Of a stretch of DNA of 38,600 nt, positions 8,304-15,604 are shown piece by piece. The DNA comes from a virus. The number at the start of each line of letters is the position of its first letter. The stretch's first letter is position 1. The notes under the pieces were generated by a model, which was given only the letters and a program-made list of their open reading frames with translations, did not search any database and had not been told where the DNA came from. The position numbers were made by a program, and so were the translations under genes. The stretch covers positions 1 to 38,600 of IMG/VR virus record IMGVR_UViG_3300009702_000050; one strand, written 5' to 3'.

Positions 8304-10931
8304 ATGAGTAAAAATTTTTTTACGATCAATAAAGGTTTAAGCCTTAAACCACAATTAAATGAACCTTCTTCGCCAATTCCTGGTGATAGTTATTATGATT
8401 CAGTAATTAAAAAGTTTCGTTTTTATCAAGATAATAAGTGGATCAATTTAGGTTCAGGTAATGTAGAACAAGCACTTTTATATCAATTATTAGCAGATAA
8501 TGGAATGGAAGAAATTGCATTTGATTCATTTGATGGTGAATCGACAAGCATTGTTAAAAGTTCTTCTATTCTTAATTTAACTCAAAATGCAGCAGATGGA
8601 CTTTATTCATTAAATGGCGGAGCATCAAAGAATCTATATTGGGATGGTTGGCGTTTACCTGATTCTGGTCAAGCTGGAACTGTTTATACAAATAATTTAA
8701 CTAATTCTTCGACAGCTTCTATTACAAGTGGAGCTTTAAAATTAACAGATGCAACAGATGGACCTGCTAATTATTCTCTAGATTTATCCGCTTTATCTGA
8801 TTTAAATTCAGGTGATTTATTCATTGAAACTGAAATGAAATTAGATACATTGACTGCTGGTACTACCAGATATAGTACTAAAACAGATTATAGTTTAGGT
8901 TTATTCTTTGAAGATGGATCTAATAGTATTCAATTAAGATTCTTTGAAGATGGAACTACAAGGCAAGTTGGATTTGTAGATGGCAATTCTTCAATCGTAA
9001 ATGATACTAGAACTGGAAATTCAGCTGTGTATAATACGGATTGGAGTCAATATCAGACATATAAACTTTATAAACGAGCTGGATTAACAACTTTATATGT
9101 AAATAATGAATTGGCATTAGTTGTAAATACATCTGATTTTTCAAGCACTACAAATTATTCATTTAGTTGGGGCGGATTATCAAATTCAGATGCTAGTATA
9201 AGTTATTGGAAATACATAAAATTAAATGCATTTACTAATCTTTTAGAAACAAAAGTTCTCAACTATAGAGGAACTATTGCATTTGAAGGCGATGGAAATC
9301 CAACTTCAACTTCTTCAGTTTCAACAATTCAAGATTCATCTTCTGGATTATTTTTAGAAGACCTTTGGAATCAATGGAGTGCGACTGGTTCGGCAACAGT
9401 AACAACTCAAAATGCAGGCAAATTAAATGCAGCTTTAAGAATTGCCCAATCGGGAACTAATAATAAAACGTACAGTATCACTAATAGTGAATATGCTGGT
9501 CTTACTAATATGCTTTTAGAAGGATCTAGCGTTTCTGTACAAGCAAAAGTAACATTTAATACACTTAGTTTATCTAATGCAACAAATAATACAATAATTC
9601 AACCTATTTTAAGTTTAATTGGTTCAAATAAAACATTTCGAGTTCAATTTAAAAAAACAACTAATTCAAATTCAGGTGAATTACATTTAGGATATTTTTC
9701 TAGTTCTACTGAAGAAACAAATAAAGATAATAGTATTGGTACTGGTGAAGGCTATACTATTCAAGAAAAGGAATCTGTTGTCATTGAATTACGTCGGCAA
9801 GGGAATGATAATATTCAATTTTTAATCAATGGTGAAATTCAACAAGAAGCATCAATTGAAGATATTCCGGCAGATACAACTTCTACTCCATCTATTAAAT
9901 GGGGTGGATTTGATAATCTGACTGCAGGAGATTCTTTTACTGCAGATTGGGAATTTGTTAGATTGTCTTTAAATCAAGATTTTCCATATCTTCCTAAAGC
10001 GCCTATTCGGGAATACATAGCATCTTTAAATTTAAAAGCTCATGATGCTTATATATCTTATTCATCTGATTCTATAAATTGGACTTCACCAAAAAAAGTT
10101 GATGCAGTTGGTATTGCTGAATTAACCTCATTGCCGATCAATTTATCAAGTGGATATCCGCAAGCTAGAATAATGATAAGTGCTGAAAGTGGCGCTCAAA
10201 TTGAAAATGCTGCCATTATGTTTAATGCTTTATTTGGATCTAATGGCCTACCTTCTCAATTTATTAAAACATTTACTTCAACAGAATTACCTAGTGCACC
10301 TGAAGATGCTTTTATTACGCATAATTTAGGGGTCGCATCTGATGAAATTCATGTATTTGGTGGTGCTGATTATCTAGTTCCTACTTTAGATTGGGATTAT
10401 GTAAATTCAAATAGTATAAAAATTTATAATGCTGTAGTTGGAGTGCCTTATACAATTCAAAGAGTCGGATTTAGTTTTGATCGAAGTCAAGATAATACTG
10501 ACAAAATTAATACTTTAACTGAATATTCAGAACATGTTCTTTCTTCTAATGTAACAGCAATTGGAAGAATTTCTGAATTAGAATTTACTAATCTTGAAAT
10601 AGGTGAAACTTATGAAATCAATCTTTTTACACTTTCAGATAATTCTTTATTATCAACTGCAGAAGGACAAGTAATTGTTAAACTTTTTGATGGTATTGGA
10701 GGAACTGAATTAGGAAGAGCACATTCAATTATTTCTAATTCTGGAAGTGGTTCTAAAGCATTAGGCATAAGTTCTGGACGTATTATACGTAAAATGGAAA
10801 ATTCAACATTAGAAGTTAATGCCGTACAAATAGAGGCCAATTTAAGTATTTTTGGAAATGGAACTACATTGGGTACAAGAATAAATCTTAGAAAACTTCC
10901 AAATGCAAATAAAACAACAAAATGGGATTAA
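8304..10931 (+). CDS. Tail fibre/receptor-binding protein with duplicated LamG-like domains
   Basis: An 875-residue protein with an AAGGAG site. Residues 1-50 share the short adaptor module of the 6032 gene product (PSSP--GD-YYD----FRFY), implying the same attachment point. Two concanavalin A/LamG-like beta-sandwich units follow, about residues 125-320 and 330-565. Each closes with WGG followed ~15 residues later by a W-(Y/F)-x-(L/F) strand, and each has a short strand like LYVNNELAL or FLINGEIQ, typical of sugar-binding laminin-G folds. The remaining ~300 residues are beta-rich; the end (SGSGSKALGISSG) is Gly/Ser-rich. Carbohydrate binding on the host surface is the likely role. LamG is inferred from pattern and not proven; other sandwich folds are possible. 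Confidence 0.6.
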   Translation: MSKNFFTINKGLSLKPQLNEPSSPIPGDSYYDSVIKKFRFYQDNKWINLGSGNVEQALLYQLLADNGMEEIAFDSFDGESTSIVKSSSILNLTQNAADGLYSLNGGASKNLYWDGWRLPDSGQAGTVYTNNLTNSSTASITSGALKLTDATDGPANYSLDLSALSDLNSGDLFIETEMKLDTLTAGTTRYSTKTDYSLGLFFEDGSNSIQLRFFEDGTTRQVGFVDGNSSIVNDTRTGNSAVYNTDWSQYQTYKLYKRAGLTTLYVNNELALVVNTSDFSSTTNYSFSWGGLSNSDASISYWKYIKLNAFTNLLETKVLNYRGTIAFEGDGNPTSTSSVSTIQDSSSGLFLEDLWNQWSATGSATVTTQNAGKLNAALRIAQSGTNNKTYSITNSEYAGLTNMLLEGSSVSVQAKVTFNTLSLSNATNNTIIQPILSLIGSNKTFRVQFKKTTNSNSGELHLGYFSSSTEETNKDNSIGTGEGYTIQEKESVVIELRRQGNDNIQFLINGEIQQEASIEDIPADTTSTPSIKWGGFDNLTAGDSFTADWEFVRLSLNQDFPYLPKAPIREYIASLNLKAHDAYISYSSDSINWTSPKKVDAVGIAELTSLPINLSSGYPQARIMISAESGAQIENAAIMFNALFGSNGLPSQFIKTFTSTELPSAPEDAFITHNLGVASDEIHVFGGADYLVPTLDWDYVNSNSIKIYNAVVGVPYTIQRVGFSFDRSQDNTDKINTLTEYSEHVLSSNVTAIGRISELEFTNLEIGETYEINLFTLSDNSLLSTAEGQVIVKLFDGIGGTELGRAHSIISNSGSGSKALGISSGRIIRKMENSTLEVNAVQIEANLSIFGNGTTLGTRINLRKLPNANKTTKWD

Positions 10932-10943
10932 GGGGAATTTTAA

Positions 10944-11429
10944 ATGGCTATAAAAAGAATTTCAAATAATAGAGCAACAAAAAGAAATCTGTCAACTGAC
11001 AAAATTTCTTTTACAAATAAAATAACACAATCATTAGTTCCTACTATTGTTCAAAATGATGCCCTTACCGGTTTGACTAATAATACTCAAACAGATATTC
11101 CTAATACTTCAGTTACTTTATCTCCAGGTACTTATTTACTAGAAGTAAGTGGAGATTTGTCTGTTGTAGCGTCATCTGCTCCATCTAGTGCAAGTTGTTC
11201 AATTAGATGGAATGATTCAAGTAATACTCCGTTAGATTCTACTTCTTTAACTGTAGGAATGCCCCTTAAAGATTCTACTAATATGAGAAATCAATATAGA
11301 GAAGTTATATATTACACTACAGATTCTTTGATTTCTATAAAAGCTAGAGCCATTATTACAGTTACAGGTGGAAGTGTATCATCAAGAAATGTAAATAACG
11401 TAATAGGTGTAGTTACTAAATTAAGTTAA
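10944..11429 (+). CDS. Small virion-type beta protein
   Basis: A 161-residue protein starting 12 bases after the fibre gene, with AGGGGAA upstream. A basic N-terminus (MAIKRISNNRATKRN) precedes a beta-rich body with TDIPNTSVTLSPGTYLLEV, a phrase resembling the start of small jelly-roll (C1q/TNF-like) head-domain proteins encoded at the end of tail operons. It is probably a fibre tip, head-fibre or decoration protein. It is adjacent to a second small jelly-roll-like gene. No enzymatic motif is visible. Confidence 0.45.
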   Translation: MAIKRISNNRATKRNLSTDKISFTNKITQSLVPTIVQNDALTGLTNNTQTDIPNTSVTLSPGTYLLEVSGDLSVVASSAPSSASCSIRWNDSSNTPLDSTSLTVGMPLKDSTNMRNQYREVIYYTTDSLISIKARAIITVTGGSVSSRNVNNVIGVVTKLS

Positions 11430-11439
11430 GGAAATTAAA

Positions 11440-11910
11440 ATGACAATAACAAGAACAAGACTAAGACATTCAAGAAGTGTATATGCTAGATATTATATAA
11501 CTTCAGCTCAAAATGTTGGAATTGGAAATATCATTAATTACAATGCAGTAGATGAAGATACTCACAATGCAGTAACAACTGGTAGTAATTGGACTTTTAC
11601 AGCACCTGAAGATGGTGTTTATTCAATTTCTTGCAAAATGAGAACTAATTCAGCTTCAGTGGGTACTATTGGTGATATTGTAGGAATACTTTATAGAATT
11701 AATGGAGAATCTGCAAAAGAATTATGCATTGAATCTTCAGCAACTTTATCTTCTAAAATTAAAATGGCGGCAGGAACTGCATCTCGTAGAATGCTAAAAG
11801 GAGATACTTTAAACTTTTTAGGAAGTAATAATTCAGGGCAAACTCATGCTATTAACACAGGTGGAACTCAAAAAAATTGGGTTGAAATTACTAAAGTTGG
11901 ACCATATTAA
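11440..11910 (+). CDS. C1q-like jelly-roll virion protein
   Basis: A 156-residue protein. Residues ~30-70 (YNAVDEDTHNAV, then NWTFTAPEDGVYSISC) follow the C1q-type jelly-roll start: an acidic turn, a THNAV segment, a threonine/proline strand, then G-Y. Such domains trimerise and occur in phage fibres and head decorations. The N-terminus is Arg-rich (MTITRTRLRHSRSVYARYY). The stop overlaps the next start (TAATG). Binding role inferred; target unknown. Confidence 0.55.
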   Translation: MTITRTRLRHSRSVYARYYITSAQNVGIGNIINYNAVDEDTHNAVTTGSNWTFTAPEDGVYSISCKMRTNSASVGTIGDIVGILYRINGESAKELCIESSATLSSKIKMAAGTASRRMLKGDTLNFLGSNNSGQTHAINTGGTQKNWVEITKVGPY

Positions 11911-12443
11911 TGAGAAATTTTCTTATGAATATTTTATTGTATTTACAAACTTGGGCTTCAGCTCAACCATCTGTAAATGGTATTAAATGGTGGTGGAATG
12001 TTGGTAAAGACAAAAAACAAGCCATATTAATGGCAATTAATCGTGCTCCAAATATAACCTATCCATTTGAAGAAATAGATCATACTAATGGAAAAAAACT
12101 TCGTTGGGAAGCTGCTTATAATGAAGCATCTTATAAAGCTGATAAGTTTTATGGTAATGAAAACTATGCATATTCGACTAAAGTATTTTGGTGGCGAGAA
12201 TTTTGGCATTTTTTAGGTGGATTTGTTGTAACTTCTTTACCGTCTATTACTTTAAAAGTTGGTTTATCGATGGCTGGATTATCGACTGCATGGCTGTGGT
12301 TTATACCCGTTGCAGTTTTAGGCATATTTCTTTATAAAGAACTTCGATATGATGCACAAGAATTTGGTAAAATCATACCAAAGAACTTCATTGACGCCGG
12401 TAGTTGGGCGTTTGGTGCTTTACTTTGGACTTTAATGCTGTAA
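11910..12443 (+). CDS. Membrane protein, candidate holin
   Basis: A 177-residue protein whose ATG overlaps the stop of the preceding gene. The first ~95 residues are soluble-looking and Trp/Tyr-rich. From about residue 98 there are two or three hydrophobic segments: FLGGFVVTSLPSITLKVGL, then AWLWFIPVAVLGIFLY, then WAFGALLWTLML at the C-terminus. Position directly before the endolysin and the membrane segments make it a candidate holin or other lysis accessory protein. Its long N-terminal part is unusual for a holin, so a non-lytic membrane role is possible. Confidence 0.45.
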   Translation: MRNFLMNILLYLQTWASAQPSVNGIKWWWNVGKDKKQAILMAINRAPNITYPFEEIDHTNGKKLRWEAAYNEASYKADKFYGNENYAYSTKVFWWREFWHFLGGFVVTSLPSITLKVGLSMAGLSTAWLWFIPVAVLGIFLYKELRYDAQEFGKIIPKNFIDAGSWAFGALLWTLML

Positions 12444-12466
12444 ATAACGTTTAAAGGAGACGTTTT

Positions 12467-13060
12467 ATGGTGAAATTTATAAAGACCATTTTGAACGCTC
12501 TATTTGGCTCCAGACGGCCGCAAATCAATAAGCCTATGACTATACCTGCATCACTCGCTAAAAAGCTCTGGGAATCGAAATCTGGACGTTTTAAGAAGAT
12601 ATTAAAAGAAGGTCCCATGAGAATCAATGAAAATGGCATTAAATTGATTAAAAAATTTGAAGGAATTAATTTAAATGCTTATCCAGACCCAGCAACTGGA
12701 GGTGCTCCTTGGACCATAGGTTATGGCCATACTGGCCCTGAAGTGGAAAAAGGCATGATTATAGATGAAAATAAGGCTTTAGAATTGTTATATGAAGATT
12801 TAGATAAGTTTGAAATTGGTGTAACACATCTTGTACAAGTTCCACTTACATCTAATCAATTTAGCGCATTAGTTAGTTTTTCCTATAATTTAGGTTTGAA
12901 TAATCTTGAAAATTCTACATTATTAAAAAAGCTTAATTGTAAAGATTATGCGGGAGCTGCTCAAGAATTCAAAAAATGGGTGAATGCAAATGGAAAAAAA
13001 TTATCAGGGCTAATAAAACGAAGAGCCGCCGAAGAAGAATTATTTAGTTTTTCTACTTAA
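12467..13060 (+). CDS. Endolysin, GH24 (T4-type) lysozyme
   Basis: A muramidase that cleaves the glycan strands of peptidoglycan at lysis. AAAGGAG precedes the ATG. Residues ~51-195 form a GH24 domain: catalytic Glu65 in KKFEG, Asp74 eight residues later, then GGAPWTIGYGHTG, where Thr83 completes the Glu-Asp-Thr triad of this family. The later SFSYNLG and LIKRRAAEEELF motifs are also standard. The ~50-residue N-terminal extension (MVKFIKTILNALFGSRR onward) is basic and amphipathic, with no clear signal peptide or SAR segment, so release probably depends on a holin. It is the last plus-strand gene before a convergent operon. Confidence 0.92.
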   Translation: MVKFIKTILNALFGSRRPQINKPMTIPASLAKKLWESKSGRFKKILKEGPMRINENGIKLIKKFEGINLNAYPDPATGGAPWTIGYGHTGPEVEKGMIIDENKALELLYEDLDKFEIGVTHLVQVPLTSNQFSALVSFSYNLGLNNLENSTLLKKLNCKDYAGAAQEFKKWVNANGKKLSGLIKRRAAEEELFSFST

Positions 13061-13063
13061 GAA

Positions 13064-13110
13064 ATTATAATACAGCCATTTCTCTAATAGCTCGAGAATC
13101 CGTATTATAA
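13064..13110. terminator. Hairpin between convergent operons
   Basis: A perfect 9-bp inverted repeat TTATAATAC (13064-13072) / GTATTATAA (13102-13110), enclosing a second stem TTCTC/GAGAA. It lies just after the endolysin stop and before the end of the minus-strand operon, where a two-way terminator is expected. There is no clean T tract on either side, so termination efficiency is uncertain. Confidence 0.5.
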
Positions 13111-13130
13111 ATAATAAAATAAAATCAAAA

Positions 13131-13313
13131 TTATTTATAGTCTGTGTAAATTTTACTTTTCTTTTTCAATAATCGACTAGAACCATTCGCCTGAATATGA
13201 TAATTTAATCGTTTTTTCATATCGATAATACGAGTCTCAAGTTCATTCAGAATAGGATCTGAACGTTTATTATTTTTTTCTTTGTTTTTTTCTTTGTTTT
13301 TTTCTTTTGTCAT
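13131..13313 (-). CDS. Small charged coiled-coil protein (60 aa)
   Basis: Last gene of the minus-strand operon. It begins inside the end of the DUF1003-like gene in a different frame, overlapping it by 44 bases. AAGGAA within the upstream coding region, eight to nine bases before the ATG, supports a genuine start. The product opens with KEKNKEKNKEKN, encoded by a 12-base repeat, followed by a helical NELETRIIDMKKRLNYHI segment likely to form a short coiled coil, and a basic tail. Function unknown. It could also be reached from the upstream gene by frameshifting on the A-rich tract. Confidence 0.5.
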   Translation of the reverse strand: MTKEKNKEKNKEKNNKRSDPILNELETRIIDMKKRLNYHIQANGSSRLLKKKSKIYTDYK

Positions 13314-13650
13314 TTTTAGGTTCCTTTTTCTGTTCTTCTTCAGTTAAAAATTCATTTAAAATTTCCTCTAACATGTCAACTTGCTGTAATAAATTTCTCA
13401 TTTTTTTTCGATCAAGTTCAGATTGTCGTTCAGAACTCATTAAGACGATAGAAGCTTGCGTGCCCGCGAAATAACTAAGCCAGAGATTCCATTTGATAAA
13501 ATCAGGGCCATCAATATGCAGAATTCCAAGTAAATGGAGACCAATCCATATTCCCATACTAAGAGTATATAAAAATACAAATGTCCATGTTCCTACAAAA
13601 GATGATATCTTATCAGACACCTTGGCACTTAATTTATCCCATTTGCCCAT
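13270..13650 (-). CDS. DUF1003-like membrane protein
   Basis: A 126-residue protein with two membrane segments (about residues 18-37, TWTFVFLYTLSMGIWIGLHL, and 52-72, IKWNLWLSYFAGTQASIVLM) separated by a short loop, then QSELDRKK. This matches the DUF1003 layout: two helices, a conserved W-LN/WL-S-A-A-Q-ASI-LM-R stretch, and a charged cytoplasmic tail. The tail is predicted helical and ends in a Lys/Arg repeat. The family's function is unknown. No SD sequence is seen; instead a -10-like TATACT ends six bases before the ATG, suggesting a leaderless transcript in addition to operon read-through. Confidence 0.65.
   Translation of the reverse strand: MGKWDKLSAKVSDKISSFVGTWTFVFLYTLSMGIWIGLHLLGILHIDGPDFIKWNLWLSYFAGTQASIVLMSSERQSELDRKKMRNLLQQVDMLEEILNEFLTEEEQKKEPKNDKRKKQRKKQRKK
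13273..13308 (-). repeat. Three tandem 12-base A-rich units
   Basis: On the minus strand the unit is AAAGAAAAAAAC, present twice exactly and once with an end change (13273-13284, 13285-13296, 13297-13308). It encodes RKKQ-type repeats in the DUF1003-like frame and KNKE-type repeats in the overlapping small gene, so both frames expand together. Runs of seven A are also slippery for polymerase and ribosome. Confidence 0.85.
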
Positions 13651-13656
13651 TTATTA

Positions 13657-13686
13657 AGTATAGCATTTTCATATATAACTTTTTAA
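13657..13686 (-). promoter_or_regulatory. Candidate internal promoter, leaderless start
   Basis: Minus-strand extended -10 TGCTATACT, with TATACT at 13662-13657, ends six bases before the ATG of the DUF1003-like gene. A weak -35 TTAAAA lies 18 bases upstream. The spacing would put the transcript start at or next to the ATG. Confidence 0.4.
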
Positions 13687-13712
13687 TAGTAAAGTAAAAT
13701 CAATTATTTATC

Positions 13713-13865
13713 CTATTTTCTTAATTTCTTTAAAAGAGCACTATATAGGCGTAAAGTATTATAAGCATCATCTGTTGCATCATGTTTATGACCTTCAAAT
13801 TTAAGATTTAATTTCAGCATACTTTTAGCCAATCCACCTTTAAAAGATTTTCGTTGAGACAGTCT
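13713..13865 (-). pseudogene. C-terminal exonuclease segment after in-frame TAG
   Basis: Fifty codons in the same frame as the exonuclease, with no other interruption. They encode a helix and then GHKHDATDDAYNTLRLY, the H-x-A-x-x-D Exo III motif of DEDDh nucleases, ending in a basic helix. The second stop is also TAG, followed two codons later by TAA. A single base change or a suppressed amber would give a normal 180-residue exonuclease. It is either a recent nonsense mutation, a sequencing error or read-through. Confidence 0.7.
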
Positions 13866-14255
13866 CTATGAAATAAATAAAGTTTTTACATCTATCCATC
13901 TACGACCAAAAATAAAAAATTCATCACTTGTAATACCTAATTCATCTCTTAATTCAATTGAATCGCTTCTACCCCAAGTAATTGGATTCATAAAAGGTTT
14001 CTCTATTTTAATAATTTCACAAAGCGTTTTATAAGCATCTTGAATACTTATACCTTCTTGTTTAATTATTTTATTTGTAATACCTGTAAGATTTGTGATA
14101 AATTCTGTAATTTCTTCTTGAGGATTTACATAAATTCGAATCTTTTTTGAGACATTAGCAGTATGAATATTTCCTATACATGCACCAATTTGAATAATTT
14201 TTCTACTTGGTTGATTCATTTCAAGATCAAAAGAAATAAAATTTTTATATTTCAA
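13866..14255 (-). CDS. DnaQ-like DEDD 3'-5' exonuclease, N-terminal part
   Basis: A 129-residue ORF that holds the first two motifs of a DEDDh exonuclease: Exo I SFDLEM with metal-binding Asp10 and Glu12, and a downstream WGRSDSIELRDELG segment that fits Exo II. The Exo III motif is missing because the frame stops at TAG (13866-13868). The same frame then continues for 50 codons and supplies a perfect Exo III motif. The start is a TTG at 14255 overlapping the end of the HAD gene; no ATG is available upstream in this frame. In the phage it could act in nucleotide recycling, proofreading in trans or RNA trimming. As it stands the ORF lacks a full active site. Confidence 0.65.
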   Translation of the reverse strand: MKYKNFISFDLEMNQPSRKIIQIGACIGNIHTANVSKKIRIYVNPQEEITEFITNLTGITNKIIKQEGISIQDAYKTLCEIIKIEKPFMNPITWGRSDSIELRDELGITSDEFFIFGRRWIDVKTLFIS

Positions 14256-14640
14256 TATCCCGTTTATTTCCAGTTAATTTTTTTCCAGTTCGTCTATCGA
14301 AATAAGTTGGTTGACCCATAAAATATTCAGCAGGTTTATCGTCAATATACCAGTCTGGTTTTGACATCACAACATCAACTACATCCTCAAGTTTTAAAAT
14401 TTTTATAGCATATTTTGCCCATTCCCATCCCCCGGCGCTCCAAACAATAATAGTATGACCTCTGGCTTTAAATTCTTTTACAAATTTAATATTATATTCA
14501 TTAGGTACTGCTCTTTGAATAATAGAACCACGAACACAAATATCAATTGCATCAGATTCTTCATCATCATCATAAGACCAAATAAGTAAAGTATCATCTA
14601 CGTCTACAAATATAGATTTGGATGATTCAATAATAATCAT
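14245..14640 (-). CDS. HAD-superfamily phosphatase
   Basis: A 131-residue protein. The nucleophile motif FVDVDDTLL (Asp13, Asp15) is at the N-terminus. The motif II region is IIVWSAGGWEWA (Ser/Thr position in WSAGG), and the last acidic motif lies in KPDWYIDDKP near residue 100. The small insert after motif I and the overall size fit compact phosphatases such as those acting on nucleotides or polynucleotide 3' ends. Lack of a kinase domain separates it from T4 polynucleotide kinase. It overlaps the exonuclease gene by 11 bases; in context a DNA/RNA end-processing or nucleotide-salvage role is plausible but inferred. No SD sequence is visible before the ATG. Confidence 0.8.
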   Translation of the reverse strand: MIIIESSKSIFVDVDDTLLIWSYDDDEESDAIDICVRGSIIQRAVPNEYNIKFVKEFKARGHTIIVWSAGGWEWAKYAIKILKLEDVVDVVMSKPDWYIDDKPAEYFMGQPTYFDRRTGKKLTGNKRDIEI

Positions 14641-14650
14641 TAATATTCTT

Positions 14651-14725
14651 TTATTTTTGTTTATTAGAACAATTTAAATACAATGCGGCAATTCCCAACC
14701 AAAAAGACCATGAACGTATATCCAT
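14651..14725 (-). CDS. Possible micro-ORF, hydrophobic peptide (24 aa)
   Basis: A 24-codon ORF filling the gap between the HAD gene and a small membrane protein gene. It encodes one hydrophobic stretch (WSFWLGIAALYLNC) and ends NKQK. There is no SD sequence, so it depends on coupling or is spurious. It is listed because it lies in the operon and would be a single-span membrane peptide. Confidence 0.25.
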   Translation of the reverse strand: MDIRSWSFWLGIAALYLNCSNKQK

Positions 14726-14735
14726 TGTAGTTTTT

Positions 14736-14930
14736 TTATTTATTTTTGTTATTGATTTCATTTAAAACTTCTTTCTTCGCCCAATAAAAAGTGGCGACAA
14801 TATTCCATCCAGCTAAAAATCCCATTAATAAAGATAAACCAGTTTTACCCAACATAATATTCATTCCAGCAGCACTTGAACATAAAACGACTAATATCAT
14901 TGATAGATGTTTTTTAAAATTAGGTGTCAT
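14736..14930 (-). CDS. Small two-helix membrane protein (64 aa)
   Basis: A 64-residue protein with two hydrophobic helices: MILVVLCSSAAGMNIML (about 11-27) and LSLLMGFLAGWNIVATFYW (about 32-50). It ends in a short charged tail. The ATGA overlap with the stop of the CYTH gene indicates translational coupling. Function unknown; small membrane proteins in phage operons may act in superinfection exclusion or lysis control, which the sequence does not show. Confidence 0.6.
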   Translation of the reverse strand: MTPNFKKHLSMILVVLCSSAAGMNIMLGKTGLSLLMGFLAGWNIVATFYWAKKEVLNEINNKNK

Positions 14931-15604
14931 TTGGAAAAATCCTTTCTATACATTTCGTAAAGACTTTTTCTTAAACGACCTTGAGGTGTAATCCCTAAAG
15001 GTTCGATAATTTTCTCATATTTTCGAATAATTTCCCAAGCTTCTTCTTCAGTTTCAGGAAGACCTTCTATCACTTCTATTTCCATGAAATGATTGTATTT
15101 ACCATTCGTATCTTTAACGCTGTAATATACTAGTGTTGCATCATCATAACGATAAATGTCACATGCCTTCCAAATGACAAAATTTTCTTTATATCCCAAT
15201 CCTTCAGCAAAAGCTTTAACGGTTTCTGGATTACTTGGATCAACGCGTAAATTAACTTCAGTTCTTACAATATTATTATTTTCCTTATGTTTCTTCTTAA
15301 AAGTTAATTCAGCTCTTTTTGACTTGCTACTTTCAGATGCAGCTCGATATCGTAAAAACTCATTTAATTCTTTCTCGTAATAGGTATCTGTGGATTCAAC
15401 ATATATAAATTCCTTGGGATTCAAAGATTTAGCAAGATCTTTAAATATGAATCGATCTATATTATCTGCGTTAAATTTGACTTCAATTTCGAGAAATTCA
15501 ATATCTTTCTTATTAACTTCTTCATTTTGTTTATTGACTTCAATTTGTTCTTGATGATCTAAATTTGAATCAATTTGAAGTTCATTTTTTATATTATCTA
15601 TCAT
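14927..15604 (-). CDS. CYTH-domain triphosphate tunnel protein
   Basis: A 225-residue protein. After a ~35-residue acidic N-terminal extension it carries the CYTH signature E-x-E-x-K (Glu39, Glu41, Lys43 in EIEVKF). YYEKELNEFLRYR, ELTFKKK, RTEVNLRV and FMEIEVIEG then supply the alternating charged strands that line the triphosphate tunnel. Family members hydrolyse inorganic triphosphate, thiamine triphosphate or RNA 5'-triphosphates, or cyclise ATP to cAMP; the sequence does not decide which. AAAGGA precedes the ATG, which overlaps the helicase stop. A role in RNA 5'-end processing or nucleotide signalling in the infected cell would be inference. Confidence 0.8.
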   Translation of the reverse strand: MIDNIKNELQIDSNLDHQEQIEVNKQNEEVNKKDIEFLEIEVKFNADNIDRFIFKDLAKSLNPKEFIYVESTDTYYEKELNEFLRYRAASESSKSKRAELTFKKKHKENNNIVRTEVNLRVDPSNPETVKAFAEGLGYKENFVIWKACDIYRYDDATLVYYSVKDTNGKYNHFMEIEVIEGLPETEEEAWEIIRKYEKIIEPLGITPQGRLRKSLYEMYRKDFSK

